Source of the DNA: Bacteroidota bacterium
GTDB lineage: Bacteria; Bacteroidota; Bacteroidia; NS11-12g; UBA955
Assembly: GCA_963169345.1 (NCBI GenBank)
Contig: CAUJCT010000031.1
Span: 1 to 64,000 of the forward strand
Length of the DNA: 64,000 nucleotides
Direction of reading: 5' to 3'
Shown here: one piece after another, positions 45,973-55,293 of the stretch
How the letters are laid out: every line of letters begins with the position of its first letter
Numbering within the stretch: position 1 is the stretch's first letter
Made by a program: the position numbers and the translations under genes
The notes under the pieces: generated by a model
Databases searched by the model: none
What the model saw: the letters and a program-made list of their open reading frames with translations, nothing else
What the model was told of the DNA's origin: nothing

Positions 45973-48900
45973 ATGAAAATGAAATTCAATACATTCCCTA
46001 TTTTGTTAGTGGCATTGATGTTTTCTGTAACGGCCTTTGCTCAAAAACCGCAAGCTGGTCAGGTTATGGGAGAACGCGTTCCACTTTATTGCGGATCGAC
46101 AGGAAGTTCGTCCGCCGATTCAACCAGATTACCTGTGTTTTTTCAGGCAAGAATAGCCGGATTAAATCCAGGTTCCAGTTATAAGTATTTTGCCAGGTTC
46201 ATAAGCCTGTCTGATACCGCTAGTTCTACTACAACCGGTGTTGGTATTCCAATTGTTCAAAAAAGAAATGGCAGTTGGATCAGTATTTCCAGTCCTGATT
46301 TAAGTACAAGCGGTGGTCACGATACTATCGTGATGATGCCCGGACAAGGTGATTATCTGGGTTGGTTTGGTGCTATTTACACTAACGACAGCAGATTTAC
46401 TCCTGGCAGCTATGTTTATCCTATGATTGTGATTGAGGAAATTGGTGTTGGCGCTCCGGTTGCACAAAAAATCTACATTCAGGATTCTATTAAAGTTTTG
46501 GGCTTTTCATCCTCTCAAAATGGTAATTATGGAACTGCAACTTATGGCACATCCTTCGTTGCAGGTAAAAGCATGGTCCTTCTGTATGATGATGTCAATG
46601 GTTTAACCAACAGACCAATCACAATTACTTATGCTGAAAATGAAAGCTTGTCTTTTTCCAATATGCCATGGTGGTATAACAATAAAGTAAATGCAACAGC
46701 AGGTTCATGGGGTACAATTCTTCCAAATGACCTGGCTAATGGGATAAAGAGAATTGAAAGCCGTGATCCTGGTTTTGACACCATCATTTATGCAAATAAA
46801 GAAGATGATGGTATCTGGGGCAGCGATTCTACTTCCATGAGATGGGGTGGAGCTAAAAAAGCAACATTTATCAAAAGCGATTACGCACCACTAGTTAAAC
46901 CAGAAATTGAGTTTGTTGTAAACACAACTAATATCACTGAGCAAAATACTGTTGTAAAAGCAGTAGTCAGAAGAAAATACGGAAATGCAGATTCAAGTAA
47001 AGTAAGTGCATTTGTTGTTGCAGGTACAGCCTCTCAAGGCAGTGACTACAATTTGATTCAAAATTTCCCATTGGTTTTCCCACCTTATGGAGAAAGAGTG
47101 GATACTGTCAAAGTTGAAGTTTTTGATGACTTTTCTTCAGAACCAACCGAGAACGTAGCTGTCAGATTAAACAATCCTGTGAATGCCAAGATTGGCTTCC
47201 AGACTACTCACTCTATCAATATCGCAGACAATGATGTTCCTGTAGTTACATTTACAAGAAAAACAGTTGTAACTAAAGAAAACAATGGTACTGTTAAAAT
47301 AGGTTTAAAAATGGTGAATGGTTCAACAACCGCTACTTCAGTAAAAGTAGCCATGAAATCAAAAACCGACAGTACATTCATCCCAATGGATTTTAAACTT
47401 GGTTTTAATAATGTAAAACCGGATACAACTGTTCAATTTGCGGGAGGTAAATTAATAGACAGTATTTTCTTCAATATTACTTTAGTGGATGACAACAGAA
47501 GCGAAGATCGTCCGGATACTGTAATTTTAGCTATCAGAAATCTGACTTCACCTGCAATCCCTGGACTGGATTCATTGTTGACACTTGTAATTGAAGATGA
47601 TGATGCACCATCCATATTTAAATTCAACAAATCTGGCATTACGGTTAAGGAAAATGTTGGATCGGTTAAAGTAAGGATTGACAGAAAGCTGGGTAATATT
47701 TTCCAGAGTGATATTATCGTTTCTCCGGATAATAATTCCAAAAATGCACAATCAGGTGCGGATTATACTTACACTTCTCAATTGTATTCTTTTGATACAT
47801 CAGATCCTGATAGTTTAATTATCACCATTCCTGTTATTGATGATAATTTAAGCGAACCGAGAGAAGATGCAGTATTGGTTATACGTTCTTCTTTCAATGC
47901 AACAATAGCAAAACCTGATACATTCAGAATTACTATTCAGGATAATGACCTTCCTGAGTACAAAATTGTTAAAATTTCAACCACCAAAGCACCAAACCAA
48001 ACTGCTGACAGTTTAAATGTACATTGCGTATTGCGCGGATTGGTTTATGGTGTAAATATGGTTACAGGAAATGCTGTTTCTTTCACATTAATGGATAACA
48101 CAGGTGGTATTCAGGTTGTAAATACGAATTCTAATAAAGGTTACACAGTTGCAGAAGGCGATAGTATTCAGGTTTACGGAAGAATTGCTCAGGTAAATGG
48201 ATTAATTCAAATGAATCAGTTGGATACTATTATCAAACTGACTTCAGGAAATACTTTGAGAACTGCAGCAGTTGTTACTCAATTAAATGAATCTACTGAA
48301 TCTGCTCTGGTGAAATACAATCTGGTGAAATTAGCCAATCCGGCCCAATGGCCAACAACAGCTATGGCAGCTAATACTACCAAACTCTTAACTGTTCGTA
48401 CAGCAAACGATTCATTCACAATTGTTATTGACAGTGAAACTGATATTGATGGAAGACCGGCACCAGCTGGATTCTTTAACTTAACAGGTATTGGTACTCA
48501 AAATGACCCGGTTACTCCTTACAATACGAGTTATCAACTTGTCCCTAGAAGATTCAGCGATTTCGCTATTTTAACTGTGCCAGTATTTAATTTTACTTCT
48601 GATAGTTCAACAAGCAAGGAAAATCGCGACAGTACTGAAGCATTTACACTACAATGCGCAAACATCACGACTCCAATGCAGATTACTGCGTACATTAAAG
48701 GCGGTTCAGCTACCAGAAATGGAGACTATCAATCTAACTTGTTCCGTTTATTTATTTTAAGTCCAAGCGCTCCGAGTGTAAATATCAAATCAAAAATTAA
48801 TGATGATGCAACACCAGAACAAAATGAAACTATTGTTTGGGTAATAAGAGATAACCCTTGGGGTACTTTGATTGGCGCAGACAGTTTACATGTTGTGACA

Positions 48901-49179
48901 ATCATAGACGACGAGACTAATAGTATTGATGAAATTGGTTTGAGTGCTGATATTAAATTATATCCAAATCCAACCAGTGGCGTATTCAAATTGCATTCAA
49001 AAGATGCCGTAATTCAAACTATCGAGGTTGTGGATTTAAACGGAAGAGTTGTTGCAGTATTGAATGATATTAACGATTTAGACGCTGTTGTAAATATAGA
49101 TGGTCTAAGTAAAGGTATGTATCATGTCAATATTACTACCGACAAAGGAATTGCAAGAAAAATACTTAGTGTATTGTAA
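45973..49179 (+). CDS. T9SS type A cargo with Calx-beta repeats and an OB-fold-like domain
   Basis: From ATG 45973 the protein has 1,068 residues, with a signal peptide ending TAFAQ. The N-terminal ~290 residues are a beta-rich domain. Three or more Calx-beta repeats (about 290-670) follow with SEPTENVAVRL, SEDRPDTVIL and SEPREDAVLV, each ending in 'xxDND' calcium-site residues. An OB-like domain (about 680-800, VSFTLMDNTGGIQVV), another Calx-beta unit and a T9SS type A end (LYPNPTSGVF, LSKGMYHVNI) complete it. It is probably a calcium-stabilised surface protein. A nuclease domain usual beside such OB folds is not visible. Confidence 0.85.
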   Translation: MKMKFNTFPILLVALMFSVTAFAQKPQAGQVMGERVPLYCGSTGSSSADSTRLPVFFQARIAGLNPGSSYKYFARFISLSDTASSTTTGVGIPIVQKRNGSWISISSPDLSTSGGHDTIVMMPGQGDYLGWFGAIYTNDSRFTPGSYVYPMIVIEEIGVGAPVAQKIYIQDSIKVLGFSSSQNGNYGTATYGTSFVAGKSMVLLYDDVNGLTNRPITITYAENESLSFSNMPWWYNNKVNATAGSWGTILPNDLANGIKRIESRDPGFDTIIYANKEDDGIWGSDSTSMRWGGAKKATFIKSDYAPLVKPEIEFVVNTTNITEQNTVVKAVVRRKYGNADSSKVSAFVVAGTASQGSDYNLIQNFPLVFPPYGERVDTVKVEVFDDFSSEPTENVAVRLNNPVNAKIGFQTTHSINIADNDVPVVTFTRKTVVTKENNGTVKIGLKMVNGSTTATSVKVAMKSKTDSTFIPMDFKLGFNNVKPDTTVQFAGGKLIDSIFFNITLVDDNRSEDRPDTVILAIRNLTSPAIPGLDSLLTLVIEDDDAPSIFKFNKSGITVKENVGSVKVRIDRKLGNIFQSDIIVSPDNNSKNAQSGADYTYTSQLYSFDTSDPDSLIITIPVIDDNLSEPREDAVLVIRSSFNATIAKPDTFRITIQDNDLPEYKIVKISTTKAPNQTADSLNVHCVLRGLVYGVNMVTGNAVSFTLMDNTGGIQVVNTNSNKGYTVAEGDSIQVYGRIAQVNGLIQMNQLDTIIKLTSGNTLRTAAVVTQLNESTESALVKYNLVKLANPAQWPTTAMAANTTKLLTVRTANDSFTIVIDSETDIDGRPAPAGFFNLTGIGTQNDPVTPYNTSYQLVPRRFSDFAILTVPVFNFTSDSSTSKENRDSTEAFTLQCANITTPMQITAYIKGGSATRNGDYQSNLFRLFILSPSAPSVNIKSKINDDATPEQNETIVWVIRDNPWGTLIGADSLHVVTIIDDETNSIDEIGLSADIKLYPNPTSGVFKLHSKDAVIQTIEVVDLNGRVVAVLNDINDLDAVVNIDGLSKGMYHVNITTDKGIARKILSVL

Positions 49180-49202
49180 TTAAAAAAAAATCGGATATTT
49201 GA

Positions 49203-49229
49203 AGGCGCTCAGAAATGGGCGCCTTTTTT
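49203..49229 (+). terminator. Rho-independent terminator after the Calx-beta gene
   Basis: AGGCGCTC pairs with GGGCGCCT (one G-U pair) across a 6-nt loop, followed by six T, 23 bp after the stop. Confidence 0.75.
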
Positions 49230-49240
49230 AATTCATCAAT

Positions 49241-49900
49241 ATGGCAAAAACATTTTTTAGTGAAGAATATTTAAAGTTCTTCATGGACCTTGCAAGAGAA
49301 AACAATAAAGAGTTCTTTGATGCCAATAAATCCCGGTATCAGAAGCATGTAAAAGCAGCCTTTGAAGGGTTTGTTGAACAGTTGATTTCCAAAATGAAGA
49401 AAGATTACGGACTAGGGGAGTTAAGCGCATCTGAATGTATATTCAGAATCAACAGGGATATCAGATTCAGCAAGGATAAAACACCATATAAACTACAGAT
49501 GTCGGCTTTAATTACAAAAGGTGGCAGGAAAAATATGAGTGCTCCGGCATTGTATATTGAAATAGGGCCTGAACATCTCAATTTGTATTCGGGTGTTTAT
49601 ATGCCTGAAAAAGACCAGTTATTGTCGATTCGTACGAAAATTGCCAAGCATACCAAAGCTTTTGTGAAAATTATTGAAGAGAAGAATTTTGTTAAATATT
49701 TTGAAGCACCACAAGGTGAAAAGTCAAAAATTCTACCGGCTGAGTTAAAATCGGCAGCAGCTGAATGTTCTTATATTTATAACAAGCAGTTCTATATCAT
49801 GCATACAATAGATGCTGAGAAGATTCTGGAGCCGGGTTTAGATGATTATATTCTTGAAGTGTATTCGGCAGCTGATGATTTCAACGCATTTTTGTCTTAA
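49241..49900 (+). CDS. DUF2461 family protein
   Basis: The 219-residue soluble protein matches the DUF2461/TIGR02453 family: FLKxLxxNNKExFDANKSRY-like opening (FMDLARENNKEFFDANKS), then FRINRDIRFSKDKTPYK, and PALYIEIGPEHLNLYSGVYMP in the core. The function of the family is unknown. It starts just after a terminator and is alone or leads into marC 34 bp downstream, which has its own -7 box. Confidence 0.9.
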   Translation: MAKTFFSEEYLKFFMDLARENNKEFFDANKSRYQKHVKAAFEGFVEQLISKMKKDYGLGELSASECIFRINRDIRFSKDKTPYKLQMSALITKGGRKNMSAPALYIEIGPEHLNLYSGVYMPEKDQLLSIRTKIAKHTKAFVKIIEEKNFVKYFEAPQGEKSKILPAELKSAAAECSYIYNKQFYIMHTIDAEKILEPGLDDYILEVYSAADDFNAFLS

Positions 49901-49922
49901 GTTCCTTGTGAAAGGAATTAAC

Positions 49923-49930
49923 TAACTTTG
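49923..49930 (+). promoter_or_regulatory. -7 box TAACTTTG just before the MarC gene
   Basis: A perfect TAnnTTTG ends 4 nt before ATG 49935. The leader would be absent or a few nucleotides long. Confidence 0.42.
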
Positions 49931-49934
49931 CAGG

Positions 49935-50501
49935 ATGTTTGACTTAAAGGAGATTATAACTGTCTCTTTCACATTATTTGCTGTAATTGATATCATTGGG
50001 TCAATACCGGTCATTATCAATTTACGGGAGAAAATAGGCCATATTCAGTCGGAAATAGCCACCTTGGTTGCAGGACTGTTAATGACCTTGTTTTTCTTTG
50101 TGGGTGAAGAGTTTCTCAAGATTCTGGGTTTAGATATTCATTCATTTGCATTAGCGGGGTCAATTGTGATATTTATAATCGGGCTTGAAATGATTTTAGG
50201 TCGCGATTTATTTAAGGTGGATCCGGATCCTAAATCCGGGAGTGTGGTACCAATAGCATTTCCAATTATAGCCGGCAGTGGCACCTTGACGACAATTATG
50301 TCATTAAAGTCAGATTTTGGGGCTGCCAATATTTATGCAGGCATATTAATCAACTTAGTTTTCATTTACATTGTATTAAAGTCGACCAACCGGATAGAGA
50401 AGTTTTTAGGTAAGGGAGGATTATTGGTCATTAGAAAATTCTTCGGGGTTATATTAATTGCGATAGCGGTTAAGATTTTCAAGAGCAACTTATTTGTCTA
50501 A
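49935..50501 (+). CDS. MarC family integral membrane protein
   Basis: The 188-residue protein has about six membrane helices. MarC signatures are IDIIGSIPVIINL near residue 16, the AFPIIAGSGTLTTIM loop, and GLLVIRKFFGVILIAIAVKI near the C-terminus. It was once thought to confer antibiotic resistance and is now classed as a putative NAAT-type amino acid transporter; the substrate is uncertain. No other transport genes adjoin. Confidence 0.9.
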   Translation: MFDLKEIITVSFTLFAVIDIIGSIPVIINLREKIGHIQSEIATLVAGLLMTLFFFVGEEFLKILGLDIHSFALAGSIVIFIIGLEMILGRDLFKVDPDPKSGSVVPIAFPIIAGSGTLTTIMSLKSDFGAANIYAGILINLVFIYIVLKSTNRIEKFLGKGGLLVIRKFFGVILIAIAVKIFKSNLFV

Positions 50502-50584
50502 TTAAAAAAAAGGGGCACTTTATTGAAAAAGCAATAAAGGGGGTTGAAATAGTGATTTTTGGAAATGAAGTGTAAATTGAAACA

Positions 50585-50595
50585 ACCTGTCAGGT
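50585..50595. repeat. REP-like palindrome, copy 1 (ACCTGTCAGGT)
   Basis: An 11-bp palindrome with a central unpaired T, followed at once by CCCCC. The same core recurs 65 bp downstream. A related shape, ACCCTGCCAGGGT, lies in the repeat at 14903. Confidence 0.45.
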
Positions 50596-50649
50596 CCCCC
50601 ATTTACTTTGTAAATGGCAGTATTTCAAATTGTTGCGACTAGAAGTTGC

Positions 50650-50662
50650 AACCTGTCAGGTT
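50650..50662. repeat. REP-like palindrome, copy 2 (AACCTGTCAGGTT)
   Basis: A 13-bp palindrome with the same core as copy 1, followed 8 bp later by another CCCCC. Short interspersed palindromes of this shape are known from many Bacteroidetes genomes; mobility by a RAYT transposase is inference. Confidence 0.45.
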
Positions 50663-50737
50663 GAAGTTTTACCCCCGTTTCAATCCAGTCAATTCAGATG
50701 ATTTTAGTTAGTTAAGAATGATTTAATGATAAAAAAG

Positions 50738-50768
50738 TTTGACATAATGTATAAATTCTATAATATTG
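50738..50768 (+). promoter_or_regulatory. Promoter of the tandem Cys-rich lipoprotein genes
   Basis: TTTG (50738-50741), exactly 19 nt, then TAATATTG (50761-50768), one mismatch to TAnnTTTG. The ATG follows 22 nt later. Confidence 0.55.
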
Positions 50769-50790
50769 TGACTCATTTATTTCAAATATT

Positions 50791-51006
50791 ATGAAAAACC
50801 TAAGTTTATTTTCAATCTGCGCAATCGCAGTAATTTCAGTAGTAGCATGTAAAAAAGACAGAGTATGTGAGTGCACCACCGAAGGTGTTACTGACAAAGT
50901 AACTTATGTTGATGCTACCAAACGTCAAGGTAAAGCTAATTGCGTTAGCTACACTGAAGACAATGGTAACGGAACATCTACTAAAACAGAGTGCAAATTA
51001 AAATAA
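50791..51006 (+). CDS. Small Cys-rich lipoprotein (tandem copy 1)
   Basis: The 71-residue protein has a lipoprotein signal with Cys20 as the lipidated residue, then KKDR, Cys26-Glu-Cys28, Cys51 and Cys68. After processing four cysteines remain, enough for two disulfides. Shared with copy 2 are CKKDRVCECT, ATKRQ and the terminal ECxLK. I recognise the type as a recurring Bacteroidetes hypothetical lipoprotein but know no function. It lies 7 bp before copy 2 and upstream of a thioredoxin-fusion membrane protein. Confidence 0.82.
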   Translation: MKNLSLFSICAIAVISVVACKKDRVCECTTEGVTDKVTYVDATKRQGKANCVSYTEDNGNGTSTKTECKLK

Positions 51007-51013
51007 TTCAGCT

Positions 51014-51232
51014 ATGAAAAAGTTAATGTTGTTCTCAGCCGCAGCAGTCGCTTTTGCCTTCACATTGCAATCTTGCAAGAAGGACAGAGTATGCGAGTGC
51101 ACATACAACGGCACGACTCAGAAAGTTACATTCAATGAAGCTACTAAACGTCAGGCTAAAGATGCTTGCCTATCTCAATCTTACGATTTGGGTGGTGGTC
51201 AAAGCGTTAAAATTGAGTGCGAACTTAAGTAA
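51014..51232 (+). CDS. Small Cys-rich lipoprotein (tandem copy 2)
   Basis: The 72-residue paralogue has its lipidated Cys21, then Cys27, Cys29, Cys52 and Cys69. All cysteine intervals (6, 2, 23, 17) are identical to copy 1, while the intervening residues have diverged, so the disulfide framework is conserved. A terminator at 51255 ends the two-gene unit. Confidence 0.82.
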   Translation: MKKLMLFSAAAVAFAFTLQSCKKDRVCECTYNGTTQKVTFNEATKRQAKDACLSQSYDLGGGQSVKIECELK

Positions 51233-51254
51233 TTAAATTCAACCTAATTGGAAG

Positions 51255-51281
51255 CGCCTGACTATGTTCAGGCGTTTTTTT
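51255..51281 (+). terminator. Rho-independent terminator of the lipoprotein pair
   Basis: CGCCTGA (51255-51261) pairs perfectly with TCAGGCG (51268-51274) across a 6-nt loop, followed by seven T. It lies inside the first codons of the longest frame of the next gene, which rules out that frame's TTG start. Confidence 0.8.
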
Positions 51282-51289
51282 ATTTCTAT

Positions 51290-52231
51290 ATGTACAAGAA
51301 ATTTATTGTTATCCTCTTTTCTGCTTTTCTGGGCGCACTTTTCATTTTGTCAGCCTGGCTTAAATTATTTCCAATCGAACCTTTCGAATATCAAATTACA
51401 GGTAGTACATTTTTTGGATGGGATGCCTCAGTTTTTGTAGCGAGACTGGTCATTGGTCTGGAATTTTGTTTAGGGATCTTGTTGTTGTTTTCATACGATT
51501 TGAAGAAAACAATACCAGCTATGATTGTGTTATTGGCTGTATTCTGTGTCCATTTAACCTATTTATGGATATCCAGAGGTAATCAGGTGGATTGCGGATG
51601 CATGGGAGAGAGCATTTCTATTACTCCTTTACAAGGCATTTTGAAGAATGTGGTCATGATAGTTATGGGTGTTTTCATTTACAAATCAGATTTTCAATTT
51701 GAATTAAAAATAAAACAACTATATGCCTATCTGTTTATTGTTTCAACAGCCACTGTATTTATTGTAAACCCGGTTGACCTGAATTACTCAAGAACGTATT
51801 TAAATAAACCATTTGAGCATTTTGAACTGAATTTGAATCCGGTTTATAATTCTCACGATACAGCTAATATTGAACTTCCAAGAATGAATGTGAGAAACAG
51901 GAAACTGATATTATCATTCCTCAGTGCATCTTGTCCGCATTGTAAAATAGCAGCTTCTAAAATTTCGGTTATCAAGCGTCGCAATCCAAAGATTCCGTTT
52001 TACTTTTTCATCAATGGAGATCCTAAGGATATCCGGAAATTTTTAGAAAAAACGGAGACACAAGACATACCACACAGTCGATTAAACGGTCAGGAGTTTG
52101 TTAAAGCTGCCGGATTAAATCTACCGGTGATTTATTATTACGACAGCGGGCAAGTCAGTAAGCAAGTCGATTACTACACACTTGAGCAAGACCACATTGA
52201 AAAGTGGTTAGGACAGTCTAAAAGTAAATAA
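51290..52231 (+). CDS. DoxX/MauE-like membrane protein fused to a thioredoxin-like domain
   Basis: From ATG 51290 the protein has 313 residues. Four or more N-terminal membrane helices (about 1-165) form a DoxX/MauE-type domain with a Cys102-Gly-Cys104 pair in DCGCMGES. The C-terminal half (about 200-313) is a thioredoxin-like domain with the active site Cys215-Pro-His-Cys218 and the cis-proline region LNLPVIYYY. Together they look like a self-contained thiol-disulfide relay across the inner membrane. Direction of electron flow is unknown. The Cys-rich lipoproteins just upstream are candidate substrates. Confidence 0.82.
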   Translation: MYKKFIVILFSAFLGALFILSAWLKLFPIEPFEYQITGSTFFGWDASVFVARLVIGLEFCLGILLLFSYDLKKTIPAMIVLLAVFCVHLTYLWISRGNQVDCGCMGESISITPLQGILKNVVMIVMGVFIYKSDFQFELKIKQLYAYLFIVSTATVFIVNPVDLNYSRTYLNKPFEHFELNLNPVYNSHDTANIELPRMNVRNRKLILSFLSASCPHCKIAASKISVIKRRNPKIPFYFFINGDPKDIRKFLEKTETQDIPHSRLNGQEFVKAAGLNLPVIYYYDSGQVSKQVDYYTLEQDHIEKWLGQSKSK

Positions 52232-52241
52232 AGGATTTAAA

Positions 52242-54992
52242 TTAAAGTGAATCCAGCTTTCTTGCAATGGTAGTTTCTTCGTAGATTTCGAAGTTGTCGC
52301 CGGACTGAATATCCTGATAGTTCTTTAAAGAAATACCACATTCAAATCCTTTCACAACATCCTTAACATCGTCTTTGAAACGTTTCAGGGCATCAATAGA
52401 ACCCTGGTGAACCACAACACCATCTCTGATCACCCTAACTTTAGAGTTTCTGGTCACGCGGCCATCTGTAACATAGCATCCTGCCACGGTACCCACTTTA
52501 GTGATTTTGAAGACTTCTCGGACTTCAACATTACCAATGATGGTTTCTTTGATTTCAGGACTAAGCATACCTTCAATCGCAGATTTGATTTCATCGATAG
52601 CCTGGTAAATGATCGAGTAGTGACGGATATCAATTTGTTCAGTTTCGGCAATTTTCTTAGCACTGGTAGAAGGACGAACCTGGAATCCGATAATGATAGC
52701 ATCAGAAGCAGAAGCGAGCAATACGTCACTTTCTGTAATCTGACCTACACCTTTATGGATAACCTTAACCATAACTTCCTTATTGGAAAGGTTAAGCAAT
52801 GAATCACTCAGAGCTTCTACAGAACCATTCACATCACCTTTGATAATGAGGTTAAGTTCTTTGAAGTTACCGATAGCCAGACGACGACCAATTTCTTCGA
52901 GCGTGATATGTTTAGTGGTACGTATACCTTGTTCGCGCAGTAACTGTTCTCTTTTGTTAGCAAGTTCCTTAGCTTCATCTTCAGTACGCAGAACAATCAA
53001 TGGATCACCTGCTGAAGGCGTTTCTGAGAAACCGAGCATACCAACAGGAGTTGAAGGGCCTGCTTCATCCACTCTCTGATTTCTTTCGTTGAATAAAGCT
53101 TTGACTTTAGCATAATGAGCGCCGGCAACCAAATGGTCTCCTACTCTCAAAGTACCGGTTTGAACCAGGATACTGGCCAAAACACCTCTACCTTTATCCA
53201 GTCTTGCTTCTACGATGGTACCTTTTGCTTTTCTTTCCGGATCAGCTTTCAGTTCGAGAAGCTCGGCCTCGAGTAATATTTTTTCAAGAAGTTTTTCAAC
53301 GTTCAGTCCTTTCTTAGCTGAAATTTCCTGACTTTGAAATTTACCACCCCATTCTTCAACAAGAATGTTCATGGCAGACAATTCTTCGCGTATTTTTTCA
53401 GGATTAGCACCATCCTTATCAATCTTATTGATTGCAAAAATCATTGGAACGCCGGCAGCCTGTGCGTGACTTATAGCTTCACGAGTTTGTGGCATGATGC
53501 TGTCATCCGCAGCAATAACAATTACCGCGATATCTGTAATCTTAGCACCACGAGCACGCATAGCTGTAAAAGCTTCGTGACCCGGAGTATCCAGGAATGT
53601 GATTTTTTGTCCTTTTGGCAATTTAACTTCATAAGCACCTATGTGCTGAGTAATACCACCAGCTTCACCGGCTATAACATTTGCTTTTCTGATGTAATCG
53701 AGCAAGGAAGTTTTACCATGGTCGACGTGACCCATTACGGTAACAATAGGAGGTCTTGGGATCAATTTGGCAGGATCATCTGCTTCTTCAACAAACTGAA
53801 TGGTATCTTCAGCGTCAACGAATTCAACTTCATAACCAAATTCATCGGCAACTAATGTGATAGTTTCAGCATCCAGTCTTTGGTTAATGGATACCATCAG
53901 ACCCAAGGAGAAACATGTAGAGATGACTGAGGTAACAGGCACATCCATCATTTTAGCAAGATCGTTGGCAGTGAGGTATTCTGTCACTTTCAGGATCATG
54001 CCTTCCTGTTCCATTCTTTCGTTCTCTTGTTTTCTGCTTTGGTAGTGTTCATCACGTTTTAGACGTTTGAACTTAGACTTGGAAGTCTTACCTCTACCTG
54101 AAGAGTCGATTTTATTTAGGGTCTTTTTAAGTTTATCCTGAATTTCCTTTTGAGAGATTTCCTTTTTAGGTTCATCTTTTCTCTGATGGGAATTTCTGTT
54201 GGTCTTAATTTCTTGCTGAATATTGACTTTTTGGGCACCTGGTTTGCGTTTACGCTTTTCACGGTTGCCTTTGTCAGGGGCCTGAAACTTAGTTTTTGTT
54301 ATAACAGGTTCAGGTTTTAAAACGATTTTACCTTTTATTTTGAGGCCATCCAATTCAACCAGATTGGCTTTAACCAATTCTCTTTCTTCCTCGTCTTCCG
54401 GAACTTCAACTTCGGCAACAGGGACTGGAGCTGGTGGAACAGGTTCAGGTGTGGTAACCACTTCAACAACCGGAGGTGGAGGAGGAGGTGTTTCTTTTTT
54501 CTTTTTAGCAGGCGGGTCAAGGTTGATTTTACCCTTAACTTTTAGTCCACCCAGTTCATTTTTTTCTGGCTTAGGTTCAGCAACCGGTTCTTCAATAACT
54601 GGTTCAGGCTCAACAACAGGCTCAGGTTGTTTTTTCTCAACTTTAGTGACAGGCGTTTTTGGCTCATCCACCACAATATTTTTGATGAAAACTTCAGTTT
54701 CAGGTTCCTTTTCCTGAGGTCGTTCATCTTGTTTTTTCTTGAGTGTAGACTCATCTGCTTTAACTGTTTCTTCGCGTTTCTTAAGTTTACTACTCAATCC
54801 AACGGTTTTTGACTGTTCCTTGACTTCCTTCTCCGAGGAGAATAGTCCTGAAATGTAACTGTACATCTCTTCAGTCAATTTGGCAGTAGGCTTGTTTTCA
54901 ATGTTAAAACCTTTCTTTTGCAAACTTTCTATAATAGTTTGCGTACTAACATTGAATTCCGTTGCTGCTTTTCCTAATCTGATTTCTGCCAT
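52242..54992 (-). CDS. infB: Translation initiation factor IF-2
   Basis: The 916-residue protein has the IF2_N helix-turn-helix (1-55), a ~250-residue acidic/Pro/Lys-rich linker, a second IF2_N-like region, and the GTPase domain with [10 protein letters not shown] (G1), DTPGHEAF (G3) and NKIDKD (G4). Domains that bind fMet-tRNA follow. IF-2 brings initiator tRNA to the 30S subunit. It is usually co-transcribed with nusA and rimP; here it stands alone with its own promoter (55036-55067), and no nusA is in the window. Convergent with the DoxX fusion gene. Confidence 0.97.
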   Translation of the reverse strand: MAEIRLGKAATEFNVSTQTIIESLQKKGFNIENKPTAKLTEEMYSYISGLFSSEKEVKEQSKTVGLSSKLKKREETVKADESTLKKKQDERPQEKEPETEVFIKNIVVDEPKTPVTKVEKKQPEPVVEPEPVIEEPVAEPKPEKNELGGLKVKGKINLDPPAKKKKETPPPPPPVVEVVTTPEPVPPAPVPVAEVEVPEDEEERELVKANLVELDGLKIKGKIVLKPEPVITKTKFQAPDKGNREKRKRKPGAQKVNIQQEIKTNRNSHQRKDEPKKEISQKEIQDKLKKTLNKIDSSGRGKTSKSKFKRLKRDEHYQSRKQENERMEQEGMILKVTEYLTANDLAKMMDVPVTSVISTCFSLGLMVSINQRLDAETITLVADEFGYEVEFVDAEDTIQFVEEADDPAKLIPRPPIVTVMGHVDHGKTSLLDYIRKANVIAGEAGGITQHIGAYEVKLPKGQKITFLDTPGHEAFTAMRARGAKITDIAVIVIAADDSIMPQTREAISHAQAAGVPMIFAINKIDKDGANPEKIREELSAMNILVEEWGGKFQSQEISAKKGLNVEKLLEKILLEAELLELKADPERKAKGTIVEARLDKGRGVLASILVQTGTLRVGDHLVAGAHYAKVKALFNERNQRVDEAGPSTPVGMLGFSETPSAGDPLIVLRTEDEAKELANKREQLLREQGIRTTKHITLEEIGRRLAIGNFKELNLIIKGDVNGSVEALSDSLLNLSNKEVMVKVIHKGVGQITESDVLLASASDAIIIGFQVRPSTSAKKIAETEQIDIRHYSIIYQAIDEIKSAIEGMLSPEIKETIIGNVEVREVFKITKVGTVAGCYVTDGRVTRNSKVRVIRDGVVVHQGSIDALKRFKDDVKDVVKGFECGISLKNYQDIQSGDNFEIYEETTIARKLDSL

Positions 54993-55293
54993 TTAATTAT
55001 CTTGTGCGTTTAATACGACCCTGTCCCAAAAGATGCAAAGGTAATGTTATATGGCTATTTTTGCAAATAATACTCTATCAGGTCTCAAAAACAGGATTTC
55101 AAGCCAGAATTGCCTTTTTTTATTAAGTATGATAAATTTCCAAGTCCCTGTAAACGTTAGTCTGAAGGAGAATTTTTGTGATGTATAAAAAAAATCGCTT
55201 TAGAATCGGTTAATAAAATTTCAAATCCAACTCAATTTTAAGAGTTAAACAGGCCTTATTTATCTTTAGTAAGCCTTATTTTTCAGTTAATTC
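54993..55293. other. Non-coding region upstream of infB
   Basis: About 300 bp between paaD-like and infB, both on the minus strand, contain the infB promoter. An imperfect GGCCTTA...TAAGCC repeat (about 55251-55274) might be a weak terminator of the paaD-like gene. Nothing else was recognised. Confidence 0.45.
55036..55067 (-). promoter_or_regulatory. Promoter of infB
   Basis: On the minus strand TTTG (55067-55064), 20 nt, then TACCTTTG (55043-55036). Both elements match the consensus. The leader before the ATG at 54992 would be about 38 nt. Confidence 0.65.

Larger units (their letters stand above)
50502..50790. other. Non-coding region with REP-like palindromes and lipoprotein promoter
   Basis: Between MarC and the first small lipoprotein lie a perfect hairpin CTTTATTG/CAATAAAG (50518-50539), two ACCTGTCAGGT palindromes, a CATTTAC/GTAAATG hairpin (50600-50616), and the lipoprotein promoter. 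No protein gene is seen. Confidence 0.55.

Noticed and set aside
54340..54717. 125-codon Ser/Gly/Thr-rich frame opposite infB
   Set aside because: It is the complement of the Pro/Lys/Glu-rich linker codons of IF-2; low complexity explains the open frame.
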